From Desertibacillus haloalkaliphilus (lineage in GTDB: Bacteria > Bacillota > Bacilli > Bacillales > KJ1-10-99): a stretch of 64,000 nucleotides of DNA. Position numbers and translations under genes: made by a program. Positions 55,840-63,995 of this stretch are shown here, piece after piece (within the stretch, counting starts at the first letter, position 1; every line of letters begins with the position of its first letter). The stretch is from NCBI RefSeq assembly GCF_019039105.1, contig NZ_JAHPIV010000013.1:103193-167192 (forward strand), given 5' to 3'. The notes under the pieces are model-generated. The model did not search any database, was not told where the DNA came from, and saw nothing but the letters and a program-made list of their open reading frames with translations.

Positions 55840-56760
55840 CTACTCGACTAATTTATAGGCATAAGAACCATAGTTCGTTATTTCTGTTGAAAACTCACCT
55901 GAATAGGAATATTCAAGGAACACTCCGGTAATTGGTGCTCCTTCATTGACCCTGCCAACATGGTTGATAAAAAATGACCCAAATCCTTCAATTCGTACGC
56001 GACTAAAATCACCAGGTGTTACTTCTTTATATATGGGAATTACAACAACACGTGCACAATCATCAGGGTGATCCAAATACGTCGGTGTTTTATGATATGG
56101 ACATCCCCTAAACCGCTCCTGAATCGCTCGTTCTGTTGGCCGTGCCATATTTCCGCTTTCTGTCATTAAAATATCACCTACAGAAAGTGTTCCCTGATAG
56201 CCACGAGTTAAGTCATTCTCAAAATTCGAAGAACCCGAGCCACTTAACTGTAAAGCCCCGAAAAAGCTCGTATCTGTACCAGCAGATCCGACTTTCAGCT
56301 GTACTTCGTCCCCAAACGTTAAGGGTCGAGCCGCATAGGCCCCGAGAGGAATGGCTCCTCTTACGGATGAAAGTGAGCCTACTTGTGCAGTTGCTGAGGC
56401 TGAAACGGTGGGATCAGAAAAACCAAGTGCACCAGCAAAAAACAACGGAACCGCTCTACGCGCTTCAGCTCGTAAAACCGTATGATCATCCGATAATGAA
56501 ATCGTCAACTCAGAAGGAAGTACTCCATTTCCATAAGCAATTTCGTTTGCGGCTGCCAACGCACGATCCTCACGTAAAGGTAAGTTTTGCATCCCAGCTA
56601 ACACAGCATGGTCCACTGCTTTTTGGAGTCTCGATTTTTCAAGATACATCATCCCTCCATCAATGATTAGGGCTAAAAATCCGATAACCCCAGTCATCAT
56701 TAAAGCAACAATGACAATAACAACACCTTGATCATTTTGTAATTGTTTTTTCATCGTCAT
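55840..56760 (-). CDS. TadG-like pilus-locus protein (Tad-like N-terminal domain)
   Basis: A 306-residue protein starting with a membrane helix and the Tad-like segment GVVIVIVALMMTGVIGFLALIIDGG followed by MYLEKSRLQKAVDHAVLAGMQNL. The body (60-300) is extracytoplasmic, glycine- and serine-rich and variable. TadG proteins are pseudopilin-like partners of TadE. The ATG overlaps the tadE stop (ATGA), with AGGATGG upstream, so translation is coupled. Confidence 0.8.
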   Translation of the reverse strand: MTMKKQLQNDQGVVIVIVALMMTGVIGFLALIIDGGMMYLEKSRLQKAVDHAVLAGMQNLPLREDRALAAANEIAYGNGVLPSELTISLSDDHTVLRAEARRAVPLFFAGALGFSDPTVSASATAQVGSLSSVRGAIPLGAYAARPLTFGDEVQLKVGSAGTDTSFFGALQLSGSGSSNFENDLTRGYQGTLSVGDILMTESGNMARPTERAIQERFRGCPYHKTPTYLDHPDDCARVVVIPIYKEVTPGDFSRVRIEGFGSFFINHVGRVNEGAPITGVFLEYSYSGEFSTEITNYGSYAYKLVE

Positions 56761-57137
56761 TCCATCCTCGCTACCGTTCGATTCGTAATCACTAATGGGT
56801 TCGGTACAACTGCAGATAAAAACGGGGTCGTCATCTGAATCGAGTACGATAGCACAACCGTTGCTTGCACACCTCTACGACGTTCTGTTCGACTTGGTGA
56901 GACCGAGACCGTCAGCCTTGTTGCATCAAGACTCGCTGATGCCGTTCGTGCCGACTGAATAATGTCTGCATCGCTCCCGCCGACACTCATCATTCGTGCC
57001 GCTTCTCGACCTGCATGATTGATAACAAGGTTCGCATGAAAAATTCGCCCAAAATCAACCATCCCAAAAATCAATAGCAAAATAACCGTTACGCTCAATG
57101 CTAACTCGACTGTTGTTTGTCCTTTTTCTGAATTCAT
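56757..57137 (-). CDS. tadE: TadE-like pseudopilin
   Basis: A 126-residue protein with a single N-terminal helix preceded by a short basic/acidic leader (NSEKGQTTVELALSVTVILLLIFG, followed by MVDFGRIFHANLVINHAGREAAR). The G-Q-T-T-V-E-L motif resembles a prepilin peptidase site. TadE proteins are minor pseudopilins of the Tad system. The ATG lies six bases after the CpaA GGCGG site, one base before the cpaA stop codon. Confidence 0.85.
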   Translation of the reverse strand: MNSEKGQTTVELALSVTVILLLIFGMVDFGRIFHANLVINHAGREAARMMSVGGSDADIIQSARTASASLDATRLTVSVSPSRTERRRGVQATVVLSYSIQMTTPFLSAVVPNPLVITNRTVARME

Positions 57138-57629
57138 TTACATCCGCCCCCAAACATACGCACATAGTGTTCCAATAAAAATCGCAACACCGTAAGGGAA
57201 AGCATGATGGATGTCACCCTTATCCAATGTATCTAACGTCTTTAATGCCGTTGCGCCACCGATTCTTTGCAGAGACATTTTCAACTGACGATTTTTTATT
57301 AATAAACTTAGCGCAATTAATCCTCCAGCTAAACACGTAAATAAAAAGGTACTAAACACAAAACCTGTTCCTTTCAATGCGCCAATTGCCGCTAACAATT
57401 TCACATCACCACCACCAACCCCACCTAGAGCAAATGGGATAAATAATAGCAATCCCCCCACAAGAAAGCCACCACCACTAAAGAGCAACCCACTCCATCC
57501 ATCTGTAAAAAGGTGAAAAACAAGCCCAACAGCAATCGCAGGTAATGTGACGATATTTAAAATGCGCCGCTCCCGTAAATCAGTGATTAACGAGACCACT
57601 AAGACGATCCAAAGTAGAACATCGATCAC
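57138..57629 (-). CDS. tadV: prepilin peptidase CpaA/TadV (A24)
   Basis: A 163-residue integral membrane aspartic peptidase with about five helices. The catalytic Asp pair is seen as D18 of LITDLRERRI and the GxGD motif GVGGGDVKLLAAIG. It cleaves the leader of Flp and TadE-like prepilins. It is a minimal A24 peptidase without the methylase domain. GTG start after GGAGGGAACG. It heads the Tad operon; the Flp gene lies upstream with its own terminator. Confidence 0.9.
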   Translation of the reverse strand: MIDVLLWIVLVVSLITDLRERRILNIVTLPAIAVGLVFHLFTDGWSGLLFSGGGFLVGGLLLFIPFALGGVGGGDVKLLAAIGALKGTGFVFSTFLFTCLAGGLIALSLLIKNRQLKMSLQRIGGATALKTLDTLDKGDIHHAFPYGVAIFIGTLCAYVWGRM

Positions 57630-57730
57630 GTTCGTTCCCTCCTGCTTAAAAAAGAAATAAGAAGATAAAATGCCTTATTCTTACTATCAACCAACTTCTG
57701 CATTGATATGTGATGGTAAAAAAAGGGTAT

Positions 57731-57766
57731 AAAAAAAGCCCCCTTTTCAAATAAGAGAAAAGAGGG
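57731..57766 (-). terminator. terminator of the flp gene
   Basis: CCCTCTTTTC pairs with GAAAAGGGGG (one mismatch), followed on the minus strand by CTTTTTTT. It separates flp from the downstream Tad operon, allowing higher pilin expression. Confidence 0.85.
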
Positions 57767-57775
57767 AATTTATTA

Positions 57776-57961
57776 CTATGGTTGCTGGTTAAAATCATTA
57801 GTTAACGAGTCGATAATACTTTGCATACGATCAGTGATTGTTTCACCAAATGTGAAAAAGATACCAATACCAACTGCGGCGATAACTCCTAGAATTAACC
57901 CGTATTCCGTCATCCCTTGTCCTTTTTCTTCGCGTAATAATTTATATAAAAGATTTTTCAT
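57776..57961 (-). CDS. flp: Flp/Fap-type pilin subunit
   Basis: A 61-residue prepilin. The leader MKNLLYKLLREEKG is followed by QGMTEYGLILGVIAAVGIGI, with the G-x-x-x-x-E-Y peptidase motif (cleavage after Gly, Glu at +5). Short mature length (about 47 residues) and the hydrophobic N-terminal half are typical of Flp pilins, which polymerise into Tad pili. The ATG at 57961 (or the ATG three codons earlier) follows AAAGGATGG. Confidence 0.9.
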   Translation of the reverse strand: MKNLLYKLLREEKGQGMTEYGLILGVIAAVGIGIFFTFGETITDRMQSIIDSLTNDFNQQP

Positions 57962-58167
57962 GTTTACCATCCATCCTTTATTTAGATTCTATAGTTAGTG
58001 TACTGCTTTGTGTGTTGATTATTTATTGTAATTATTGCTTGTTTTCAGGCTAACGCTTGGCCTTACATTGATAATAACATCGTTTCTTACGTTCGAATAG
58101 CGGGAGTTGCTGGAATAAAATTCCCAGTTCGTTGGATGGATAACATTGTAAGTTGGGGGGGATAAAG

Positions 58168-58509
58168 ATGAAAATATATACACGAACAGGTGAAGAGATC
58201 GCCACAGACATTCGGTTGAGACAAGCACAGACATTTTCCAAACGGCTTAAAGGTTTAATGTTTCGGCATAAACCACTCGTTAACGAAGGCATTGTCCTCT
58301 ACCCTTGCAACTCGATCCATATGTTTTTTATGTTTATCGCGATTGATGTTATTTTTTTAGATCACCACAATCAAGTCATCAAAGCCGTTCCAAACGTAAA
58401 GCCATGGCGCGTCTTATTACCAGTAAAAGGTGCACAAACAACTTTAGAAGTACCGCTACAGACCATTATCCGTTACAACATTACCAATGGAGATATGATC
58501 ACATTTTAA
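58168..58509 (+). CDS. DUF192 protein
   Basis: A 113-residue protein with the DUF192 pattern: RLRQAQTFSKRLKGLMFR, PCNSIHMFFMFIAIDVIFLD, VKPWRVLLPVKGAQTTLEVP. DUF192 is a small beta-barrel of unknown function that is often found near secretion or adhesion loci, which fits its place between the Tad genes and the sortase. The ATG follows GGGGGGGATAAAG. It is divergent from flp and probably begins the operon with the surface protein. Confidence 0.85.
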   Translation: MKIYTRTGEEIATDIRLRQAQTFSKRLKGLMFRHKPLVNEGIVLYPCNSIHMFFMFIAIDVIFLDHHNQVIKAVPNVKPWRVLLPVKGAQTTLEVPLQTIIRYNITNGDMITF

Positions 58510-58591
58510 GGAAAACATATGTGCAGAAGTTGTATAAAATAACTAATTTTACTAACGCTAAACAGTATCAACTAAACGTGGAGTGAACAAG

Positions 58592-59542
58592 ATGAAAAAG
58601 AATATCATTTGCCTTTTGTTAGTCATTATTTTATCAATCCCTACCGTTTCCCTCGCTCAACTACACGATGACGAGCTTTACTCATTTTTACAAACATTAG
58701 AGTGGAACCAACAACATTTAGAGCAGTACTTAGCTAGTTACGATAGGTCTTTAGCGGACTTTGAAACGTTAACAGAGTTGAAAGCCTTTTTAGGAGAACC
58801 AATTAATGAAGATAATTTAAATCAATTACTCACTAAATATCAGTTAACCCATGATGAGCTGGAACGTTTATTAGCTGATTTCGGTGAGTCCCTTGAAGAT
58901 TACCGTTTTATTGAGGATTTAGATACAGAAATCTCTTTTTATTTAGATCACAGCAGGGAGTATCAACTCATTACCGGTTTCCTCTCGATTTTAGATTTAA
59001 CAGCTGAAGAGCTCGATCAATTTTTAGATCATTTATATGAAATTGAACAGGATCAATTTAAACAGCAATTAACAAGTTTAGAAGCAACCCTAACTGAACT
59101 GCGCGCGCAACATGATCAAATGGGAGAACTTAACGATACAGCTTTACGGTCACTTCTTAATCAAATGATTGAAACATTCAATGTTGAGGTCGATTATAAA
59201 TGGGAAACTGACAATGAAGCACGAGAGGACGTAGAACACGTTACAACCCTAAGTGAAGCTCCTGGGCCGAGCCTGTTCGTTTCTGTCTTTAATCAAGATG
59301 GAAACCTCATCGCTGATATGACCGTTGATGAAGAAGTGTTTGCTTCAGATGTAATCGTTGAAGCAGCTAGTGAAACCGTTAATCTGGCTCAATTGTCAAC
59401 AAACTTAAATGAAACCGTTATCGCTGCTAAACTACCACAAACAGCTTCACCCTATAGTTTGAATACAGCGTTCGGCTTGTTGCTTTCCGTTTTTTCACTA
59501 TTCATGTTCATTAGAGCTAAGACTAGCAAATGGACACCTTAA
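58592..59542 (+). CDS. sortase-anchored acidic surface protein (LPQTA)
   Basis: A 316-residue precursor with a signal peptide (about 1-24, ending SLAQ), a long acidic, Leu/Glu/Asp/Tyr-rich helical region with repeated ELxxFLxxL units, a short linker, and a C-terminal sorting signal: LPQTA (about 281-285), hydrophobic helix and a basic end (RAKTSK). LPxTA is the substrate motif of class D sortases. From memory this is of the type called processed acidic surface protein. The ATG follows GGAG; the 3' end overlaps the sortase gene by 13 bases, so the pair is co-translated. Confidence 0.85.
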   Translation: MKKNIICLLLVIILSIPTVSLAQLHDDELYSFLQTLEWNQQHLEQYLASYDRSLADFETLTELKAFLGEPINEDNLNQLLTKYQLTHDELERLLADFGESLEDYRFIEDLDTEISFYLDHSREYQLITGFLSILDLTAEELDQFLDHLYEIEQDQFKQQLTSLEATLTELRAQHDQMGELNDTALRSLLNQMIETFNVEVDYKWETDNEAREDVEHVTTLSEAPGPSLFVSVFNQDGNLIADMTVDEEVFASDVIVEAASETVNLAQLSTNLNETVIAAKLPQTASPYSLNTAFGLLLSVFSLFMFIRAKTSKWTP

Positions 59543-60111
59543 AGCAAAAGCGAATCGTTACGACTATCTGGCTGTTGATTTTTATCGTAGCGATTGGATT
59601 TACGGTGTTGAATGTTCGACAATTTCTCGAAGGATACCTTGTCGTCCAACCAAAAGAAGACGTTCGCGAAGTTGGCCTGTTACAAGATCACCGGCCAAGC
59701 AAAGGTGATTACCTAGGTACACTCGAAATACCTAAACTCGAGGTTTCCATTCCGATTTATCATGGAGCCAAGGAACAGGAATTACAAAAAGGGATCGGTC
59801 ATGTGCCTGGAAGTGCTCTACCTGGAAAAAATAACAATTCCGTTTTAGCAGGCCACCGCGATACCGTCTTTCGCAATCTCGATGCCTTAACAACAAACGA
59901 TCAACTCCGTGTGAAAACACCTACGGAATCCTTTGTATACCAGATAAGAAAAATTAGAATCGTTGATAAAAATGACCGCACAGTGATCGTACCAAAACCA
60001 AAGGCAACTTTGACACTTAGCACATGCTATCCCTTTCATGTGATAGGTCCAGCAAGCAAACGCTATGTGATTATTTCTGAATTAGTTACAAAAGAAAAAC
60101 TAGGCAACTAA
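59530..60111 (+). CDS. srtD: class D sortase
   Basis: A 193-residue transpeptidase with an N-terminal membrane helix (about 12-29) and a sortase domain. Catalytic residues visible: H109 in VLAGHRDT, C166 in LTLSTCYPF and R178 in SKRYVII. The sequence fits class D (YhcS-like), consistent with its LPQTA neighbour. It covalently attaches surface proteins to peptidoglycan. The ATG at 59530 lies inside the substrate gene, without a strong ribosome binding site, so it relies on coupling. Confidence 0.9.
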   Translation: MDTLKQKRIVTTIWLLIFIVAIGFTVLNVRQFLEGYLVVQPKEDVREVGLLQDHRPSKGDYLGTLEIPKLEVSIPIYHGAKEQELQKGIGHVPGSALPGKNNNSVLAGHRDTVFRNLDALTTNDQLRVKTPTESFVYQIRKIRIVDKNDRTVIVPKPKATLTLSTCYPFHVIGPASKRYVIISELVTKEKLGN

Positions 60112-60132
60112 AGGTACCTAGTAGATGTTTTT

Positions 60133-61107
60133 CTATGCAAAAGCTTTCCTTGGGTTTTCAACGAATAATGTCCTTAGCTGCTCATCAGATACACCAGCTT
60201 TTTGTAACATAGGTAAGATGGTTTCAAATATATAGGTCGGTTTCCAATTTGCAAGGGCTTGCTCTGCTTTTGGTGATAATTGTGGCGGTCGTCCAAGCCA
60301 AACATTGACTGTGTCATGTGCAAGCATGATTTTATCTTCATAGCCAATGCCAATTAACCCTAGTACAGTAGCCATTCGCTCTTGATCTAATGGTGCGCCA
60401 ACAAAACCTTGCAGACCAAATCGATCAAAAGCAATCGAAACACCGGTCTCCAACGTACGTAAGTGATAGCTGATATCTGTGTTCCCACACATATGACCAA
60501 TAATAATATTAGCCGGATCTGCCCCTAATTCAACCAATAACTCTGCCTGTTCAGGACCCATCGTCCCCTCTTGTGTATGCGTGACGATGGTAATCCCTAT
60601 CTCTTGTTGAACACGTGCCGCTGCTTTGAAAAACATTCGCTCATAGCTTGTGATGTTTCCTCTGCTAGAGGCTAGCTTTATTACACCTGGTTTAATCTTC
60701 GTGTCAGCAATTCCATCTTCAATTTCTTTCCTAAACATGTCATAGATGTCATCCTCAGCAGTTCCTAACGATTGACGAAACTTAAAATAAGGCGGTGCAC
60801 CTTCTCCTTCATAATAATATCCCGTAGCACAAATGATTTGAACCCCAGTTCTTTCGGAAATCTCCTTTAAAAAAAGTGGGTCTCTTCCACAATCATTTGG
60901 TGTGGGATCAACGACCGTATCAACACCATGCTCCTTTAACCCTTCTGCTATAGTGATACACTTTTTTAGGGCCTCTGCTCGGTCAAACCGTCCAAGCGTC
61001 ACATCTCCTTGGAATCCTGGGTATCCAAAAATGAAATGCTCATGAATTAATGTTTTACCTAATTGAGAAACAGAAATTTCCCCCATTACTGTCTGCACAG
61101 TAGACAT
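60133..61107 (-). CDS. phosphotriesterase-family metal-dependent hydrolase (lactonase-like)
   Basis: A 324-residue TIM-barrel hydrolase. Binuclear metal ligands known for the family are seen: H-x-H in TLIHEHFIFG, the bridging carboxylated Lys in VIKLASSRG, His in IVTHTQEGT and IIGHMCGN, and Asp in MLAHDTV. These proteins are often lactonases or esterases rather than organophosphate hydrolases. The ATG at 61107 follows GGGGAGG and is just after the stop of the CoA-synthetase gene (61109), so they form an operon. A role in opening a lactone to yield a substrate for the synthetase, or the reverse, is only a guess. Confidence 0.88.
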   Translation of the reverse strand: MSTVQTVMGEISVSQLGKTLIHEHFIFGYPGFQGDVTLGRFDRAEALKKCITIAEGLKEHGVDTVVDPTPNDCGRDPLFLKEISERTGVQIICATGYYYEGEGAPPYFKFRQSLGTAEDDIYDMFRKEIEDGIADTKIKPGVIKLASSRGNITSYERMFFKAAARVQQEIGITIVTHTQEGTMGPEQAELLVELGADPANIIIGHMCGNTDISYHLRTLETGVSIAFDRFGLQGFVGAPLDQERMATVLGLIGIGYEDKIMLAHDTVNVWLGRPPQLSPKAEQALANWKPTYIFETILPMLQKAGVSDEQLRTLFVENPRKAFA

Positions 61108-61108
61108 G

Positions 61109-62782
61109 CTATTCCTCCCCAGCACGTTTCTTGTATTCTTCATCTTGCAGTTGTCTCCATAAAATCTTACCACTGCTTGTCATGGGTAAGGATTTGACAA
61201 ATTGAATTGATCGAGGAGTTTTGTAGGCTGCCATCTGACCTTTTGCCCACGAAATCACCTCTTCAGCACTTACTTGATCACCGTTATTTAAGATAATAAA
61301 AGCCTTCACAGCTTCACCACTTCTTTGATCAGGAACCCCAACAACACAGGCTTGATTCACAGAAGGGTGCTCATAAAGGATCGATTCAACCTCTGTTGGC
61401 CAAACTTTAAACCCTGAAACATTGATCATTCGTTTCAGTCGGTCTACGATAAAAAAGTAGCCTTCTTCATCAACGCGGCAAATATCTCCTGTTCTAAAAA
61501 ATGACTTGCCATCCATTTCGATGAATGCGCTCTCATTATCGGCCGAACGATTCCAATACCCATTAAACACTTGTGGCCCATGAACGACCAGTTCACCTGG
61601 GGTATTAATCCCTACTTCCTTTAACGTTTCTGTATGAATAATACGTGCATCAACATCAAAAGAAGGGACTCCCATACATTGGAGTTTCGGGTGATCGGGC
61701 GGGTTGAAGTGTGTATGTGACATCGTTTCTGTCAAACCATATCCTTCCGCATATTTAATGCCTGTTCGCTCATACAATTGTTTCCCAACCGCCTCAGGCA
61801 AAGGAGCTCCTCCCCCACCAATCGTTGTTAACGATTGAAGGTCTAGATCATCTATGTTGGGATTGGACAAAAAATCAACCAGCATCGTGCTGATGTTAAT
61901 CCAGTTCGTACATTGATAATCCTCAATCCATTTCGCAGCAAGCTCTCGATCCCAGCGAGTCATGATCACCATTGTTCCTCCACCATAAATCGGCGCATTC
62001 ATACTATGCTGCATGCCTGTTACATGAAACAGAGGTAAAGTAGTTAAGGAAACGGAATCTGACGTATGGTTCATCCAACAAAACGCACTAACCACATTGG
62101 CCTGAATCGTTTGATGGGTATGGATACACCCCTTGGGCTTTCCAGTTGTTCCAGATGTATACGGTAAGACTGCAAGATCTGAAGCTGAGGTTTCAATAGG
62201 GCCTACTTGCCCTTGGTACAATAACACTTCTTTCCACGTTGTTTCACAATTACTAGAGCTCTGAAACATTGGAGGCATCGTTACTTCTTTTGGATATTCA
62301 TACGATGGATCAAATGAATCACTAATATACTCAGAATAACTAGCGATAATCAAGTGAGAAAGTTCCGTGCTCTCGCGAAGTTCAGCAATCTGATCATAGA
62401 GCTCTTGTCCGACAATGGCCACTTTTGCTTGGCAATCATTGCAATAAAATTCAAGTTCTTCTTTCTTATTCATTGGATTAATCGGAACAACAACAGCATT
62501 AGCACGTAAGATCGCATAATAACTAATCACATATTGAGGTGAGTTTTGCATATACAAAATCACACGGTCCCCTTTACTTACTCCTATCGTTTGTAAATAA
62601 GCTGCAACTGTCTCTACTTCGGACTGTAATTGTTGGTACGACATCTCTCCCCCGTAATAAATAATCGCTGTTTTCTTCGGATATCGTCTGGCTGCGACTT
62701 CTAAATTATCGACTACTGTTGTTTTGGGTATCGATAAACTCTTTGGAAGTCGTTTCGGCCAAAATTTAAAATGCTCACTCAA
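61109..62782 (-). CDS. long-chain fatty-acid-CoA-ligase-type AMP-binding enzyme
   Basis: A 557-residue adenylating enzyme. Motifs: PYTSGTTGKPKGCIHTH, EGYGLTETM, RTGDICRVDEEGYFFIVDRLKRMINVSGFKVWP and the C-terminal Lys in SSGKILWRQL. It forms acyl-CoA from a fatty or aromatic acid with ATP. The TTG start follows GGTGG. It is directly upstream of the phosphotriesterase-family gene on the same strand. Confidence 0.9.
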   Translation of the reverse strand: MSEHFKFWPKRLPKSLSIPKTTVVDNLEVAARRYPKKTAIIYYGGEMSYQQLQSEVETVAAYLQTIGVSKGDRVILYMQNSPQYVISYYAILRANAVVVPINPMNKKEELEFYCNDCQAKVAIVGQELYDQIAELRESTELSHLIIASYSEYISDSFDPSYEYPKEVTMPPMFQSSSNCETTWKEVLLYQGQVGPIETSASDLAVLPYTSGTTGKPKGCIHTHQTIQANVVSAFCWMNHTSDSVSLTTLPLFHVTGMQHSMNAPIYGGGTMVIMTRWDRELAAKWIEDYQCTNWINISTMLVDFLSNPNIDDLDLQSLTTIGGGGAPLPEAVGKQLYERTGIKYAEGYGLTETMSHTHFNPPDHPKLQCMGVPSFDVDARIIHTETLKEVGINTPGELVVHGPQVFNGYWNRSADNESAFIEMDGKSFFRTGDICRVDEEGYFFIVDRLKRMINVSGFKVWPTEVESILYEHPSVNQACVVGVPDQRSGEAVKAFIILNNGDQVSAEEVISWAKGQMAAYKTPRSIQFVKSLPMTSSGKILWRQLQDEEYKKRAGEE

Positions 62783-62891
62783 CAGAAATCACCACCACTA
62801 ATAAATTTATTCTGCTTATTTACTTCACTGACGATTGTCATTGCCTATGTATATTTTGTAGCACGTATGGATATGCCTGCTCATACAAAAA

Positions 62892-62923
62892 CGCCTATCC
62901 AGCTATGTAGGGCTAAATAGGCG
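62892..62923 (-). terminator. terminator of the 62931 small gene
   Basis: CGCCTAT pairs with ATAGGCG, with an inner GGCTA/TAGCT-like stem; the minus strand then runs into TTTTTGT. It lies just after the small gene. Confidence 0.75.
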
Positions 62924-62930
62924 CTCTCCA

Positions 62931-63098
62931 TTAACCACTTTTCTCTTGATCCGGGTCATAATCTTTAAATTCCTCTCGTCTCGCTTCTTCTGCTAATTTT
63001 ATTTCTATTACCTTTGAAACCTTGTTCCCTGCCATCATAAAAAAGAAAAAGAGTGTAAAAAACACGATCACGAAAAGAAGAACTAGGGTGTCAAACAA
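62931..63098 (-). CDS. small single-helix membrane protein, TTG start
   Basis: A 55-residue protein beginning MFDTLVLLFVIVFFTLFFFF and continuing MMAGNKVSKVIEIKLAEEARREEF with an acidic end (YDPDQEKSG). It has one membrane helix and a charged cytosolic tail. The start is a TTG with AGGAGGAGG six bases upstream, and a strong terminator follows. Unknown function; it resembles other tiny Bacillus membrane proteins. It lies in the 540-base gap between the CoA ligase and the lipoprotein gene. Confidence 0.7.
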   Translation of the reverse strand: MFDTLVLLFVIVFFTLFFFFMMAGNKVSKVIEIKLAEEARREEFKDYDPDQEKSG

Positions 63099-63322
63099 TC
63101 GATGCCTCCTCCTCTCGATTAAACACTTACTAATCCTTATGTGTCATGACAGGAATTTATGAAAATAATGTGAACAGAAGAAACACTAACACTGCCTACC
63201 CAACCTACAAAAGTTTTATCAAAGAAAATGTATAGGATTGAAATGACTACCACAAACTAAAAATAATTCCATTTAATACAACCACTAACACCCATACTCA
63301 ATTTGGAAAGGGGATTACATTC

Positions 63323-63904
63323 ATGTCACGAATCTTAATTTTATTATGTATTGCTTTATTAGCTGTCGGTTGTGCAGAAGATAATGCACAAAATATCGCT
63401 CAAGATATGAAAACTGCCTACAATGACAGACACACAAGTCCTAATGAGGAGGGACACTCACTCATCGTTCCAGAACCAAGTAATAAAGAACAAAATAAGT
63501 TTCGCGTCCATGCCAGCAATGATGTCGTTACATATGCAGATGAGTTTGGGTTTTACCTCGATACATTCTATATGCGCATGAAAGACCTCTCTTCAATTTT
63601 TAACGACAATAACGTAAATGGTCAGCAGCTAGAACAAGGAAGAGCTTCGTTACAAGAGTTACAACAACTAAGTGATGAGATGCTTTCAATGGAGGTGCCT
63701 AGTGAGTTCGAGGGCTTACATCAAATCCATATGAGTGCACTAATTGAGCTTGATGCACTTACGATGACGTTATCTGACGCGGTTGCAACCAACAATACTC
63801 AGGAAATCGACGAATCGATGATTTATTACGAAAATACGGTTATCGCATTAAAACAAATGGAACGTGAGTATAAGATCATTTTAGAAGAATTAGGGATCAA
63901 ATAG
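63323..63904 (+). CDS. hypothetical lipoprotein
   Basis: A 193-residue exported protein with a short hydrophobic signal (ILILLCIALLAVGC) ending in a lipobox Cys at residue 17. The mature part is hydrophilic and helical (for example QLEQGRASLQELQQLSDEML). I do not recognise the family. The ATG follows AAAGGGGAT. It stands alone at the right end of the window. Confidence 0.8.
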   Translation: MSRILILLCIALLAVGCAEDNAQNIAQDMKTAYNDRHTSPNEEGHSLIVPEPSNKEQNKFRVHASNDVVTYADEFGFYLDTFYMRMKDLSSIFNDNNVNGQQLEQGRASLQELQQLSDEMLSMEVPSEFEGLHQIHMSALIELDALTMTLSDAVATNNTQEIDESMIYYENTVIALKQMEREYKIILEELGIK

Positions 63905-63995
63905 AGGCTGGGACAAAAGGTTAGTTTACCTTTTGATATGCTCCCTCTAGGGTAGACAGATTAAAAAATAAAAATCTGTTTTACCTTAGGGGGAG
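63904..63995 (+). terminator. terminator/repeat element after the lipoprotein gene
   Basis: It starts with GAGGCTGGGACAAAAGGTT (63904-63922), also present at 45113, followed by AAAAGGT/ACCTTTT and then a second hairpin (ACAGATT 63956-63962 with AATCTGT 63973-63979) within a larger imperfect stem (63941-63995, about 11 of 14 outer bases paired). It runs close to the window end. Confidence 0.6.

Noticed and set aside
56136..56666. Antisense ORF of 176 codons in the TadG-like gene
   Set aside because: Shadow ORF; the coding strand has the Tad-like domain and coupled translation.
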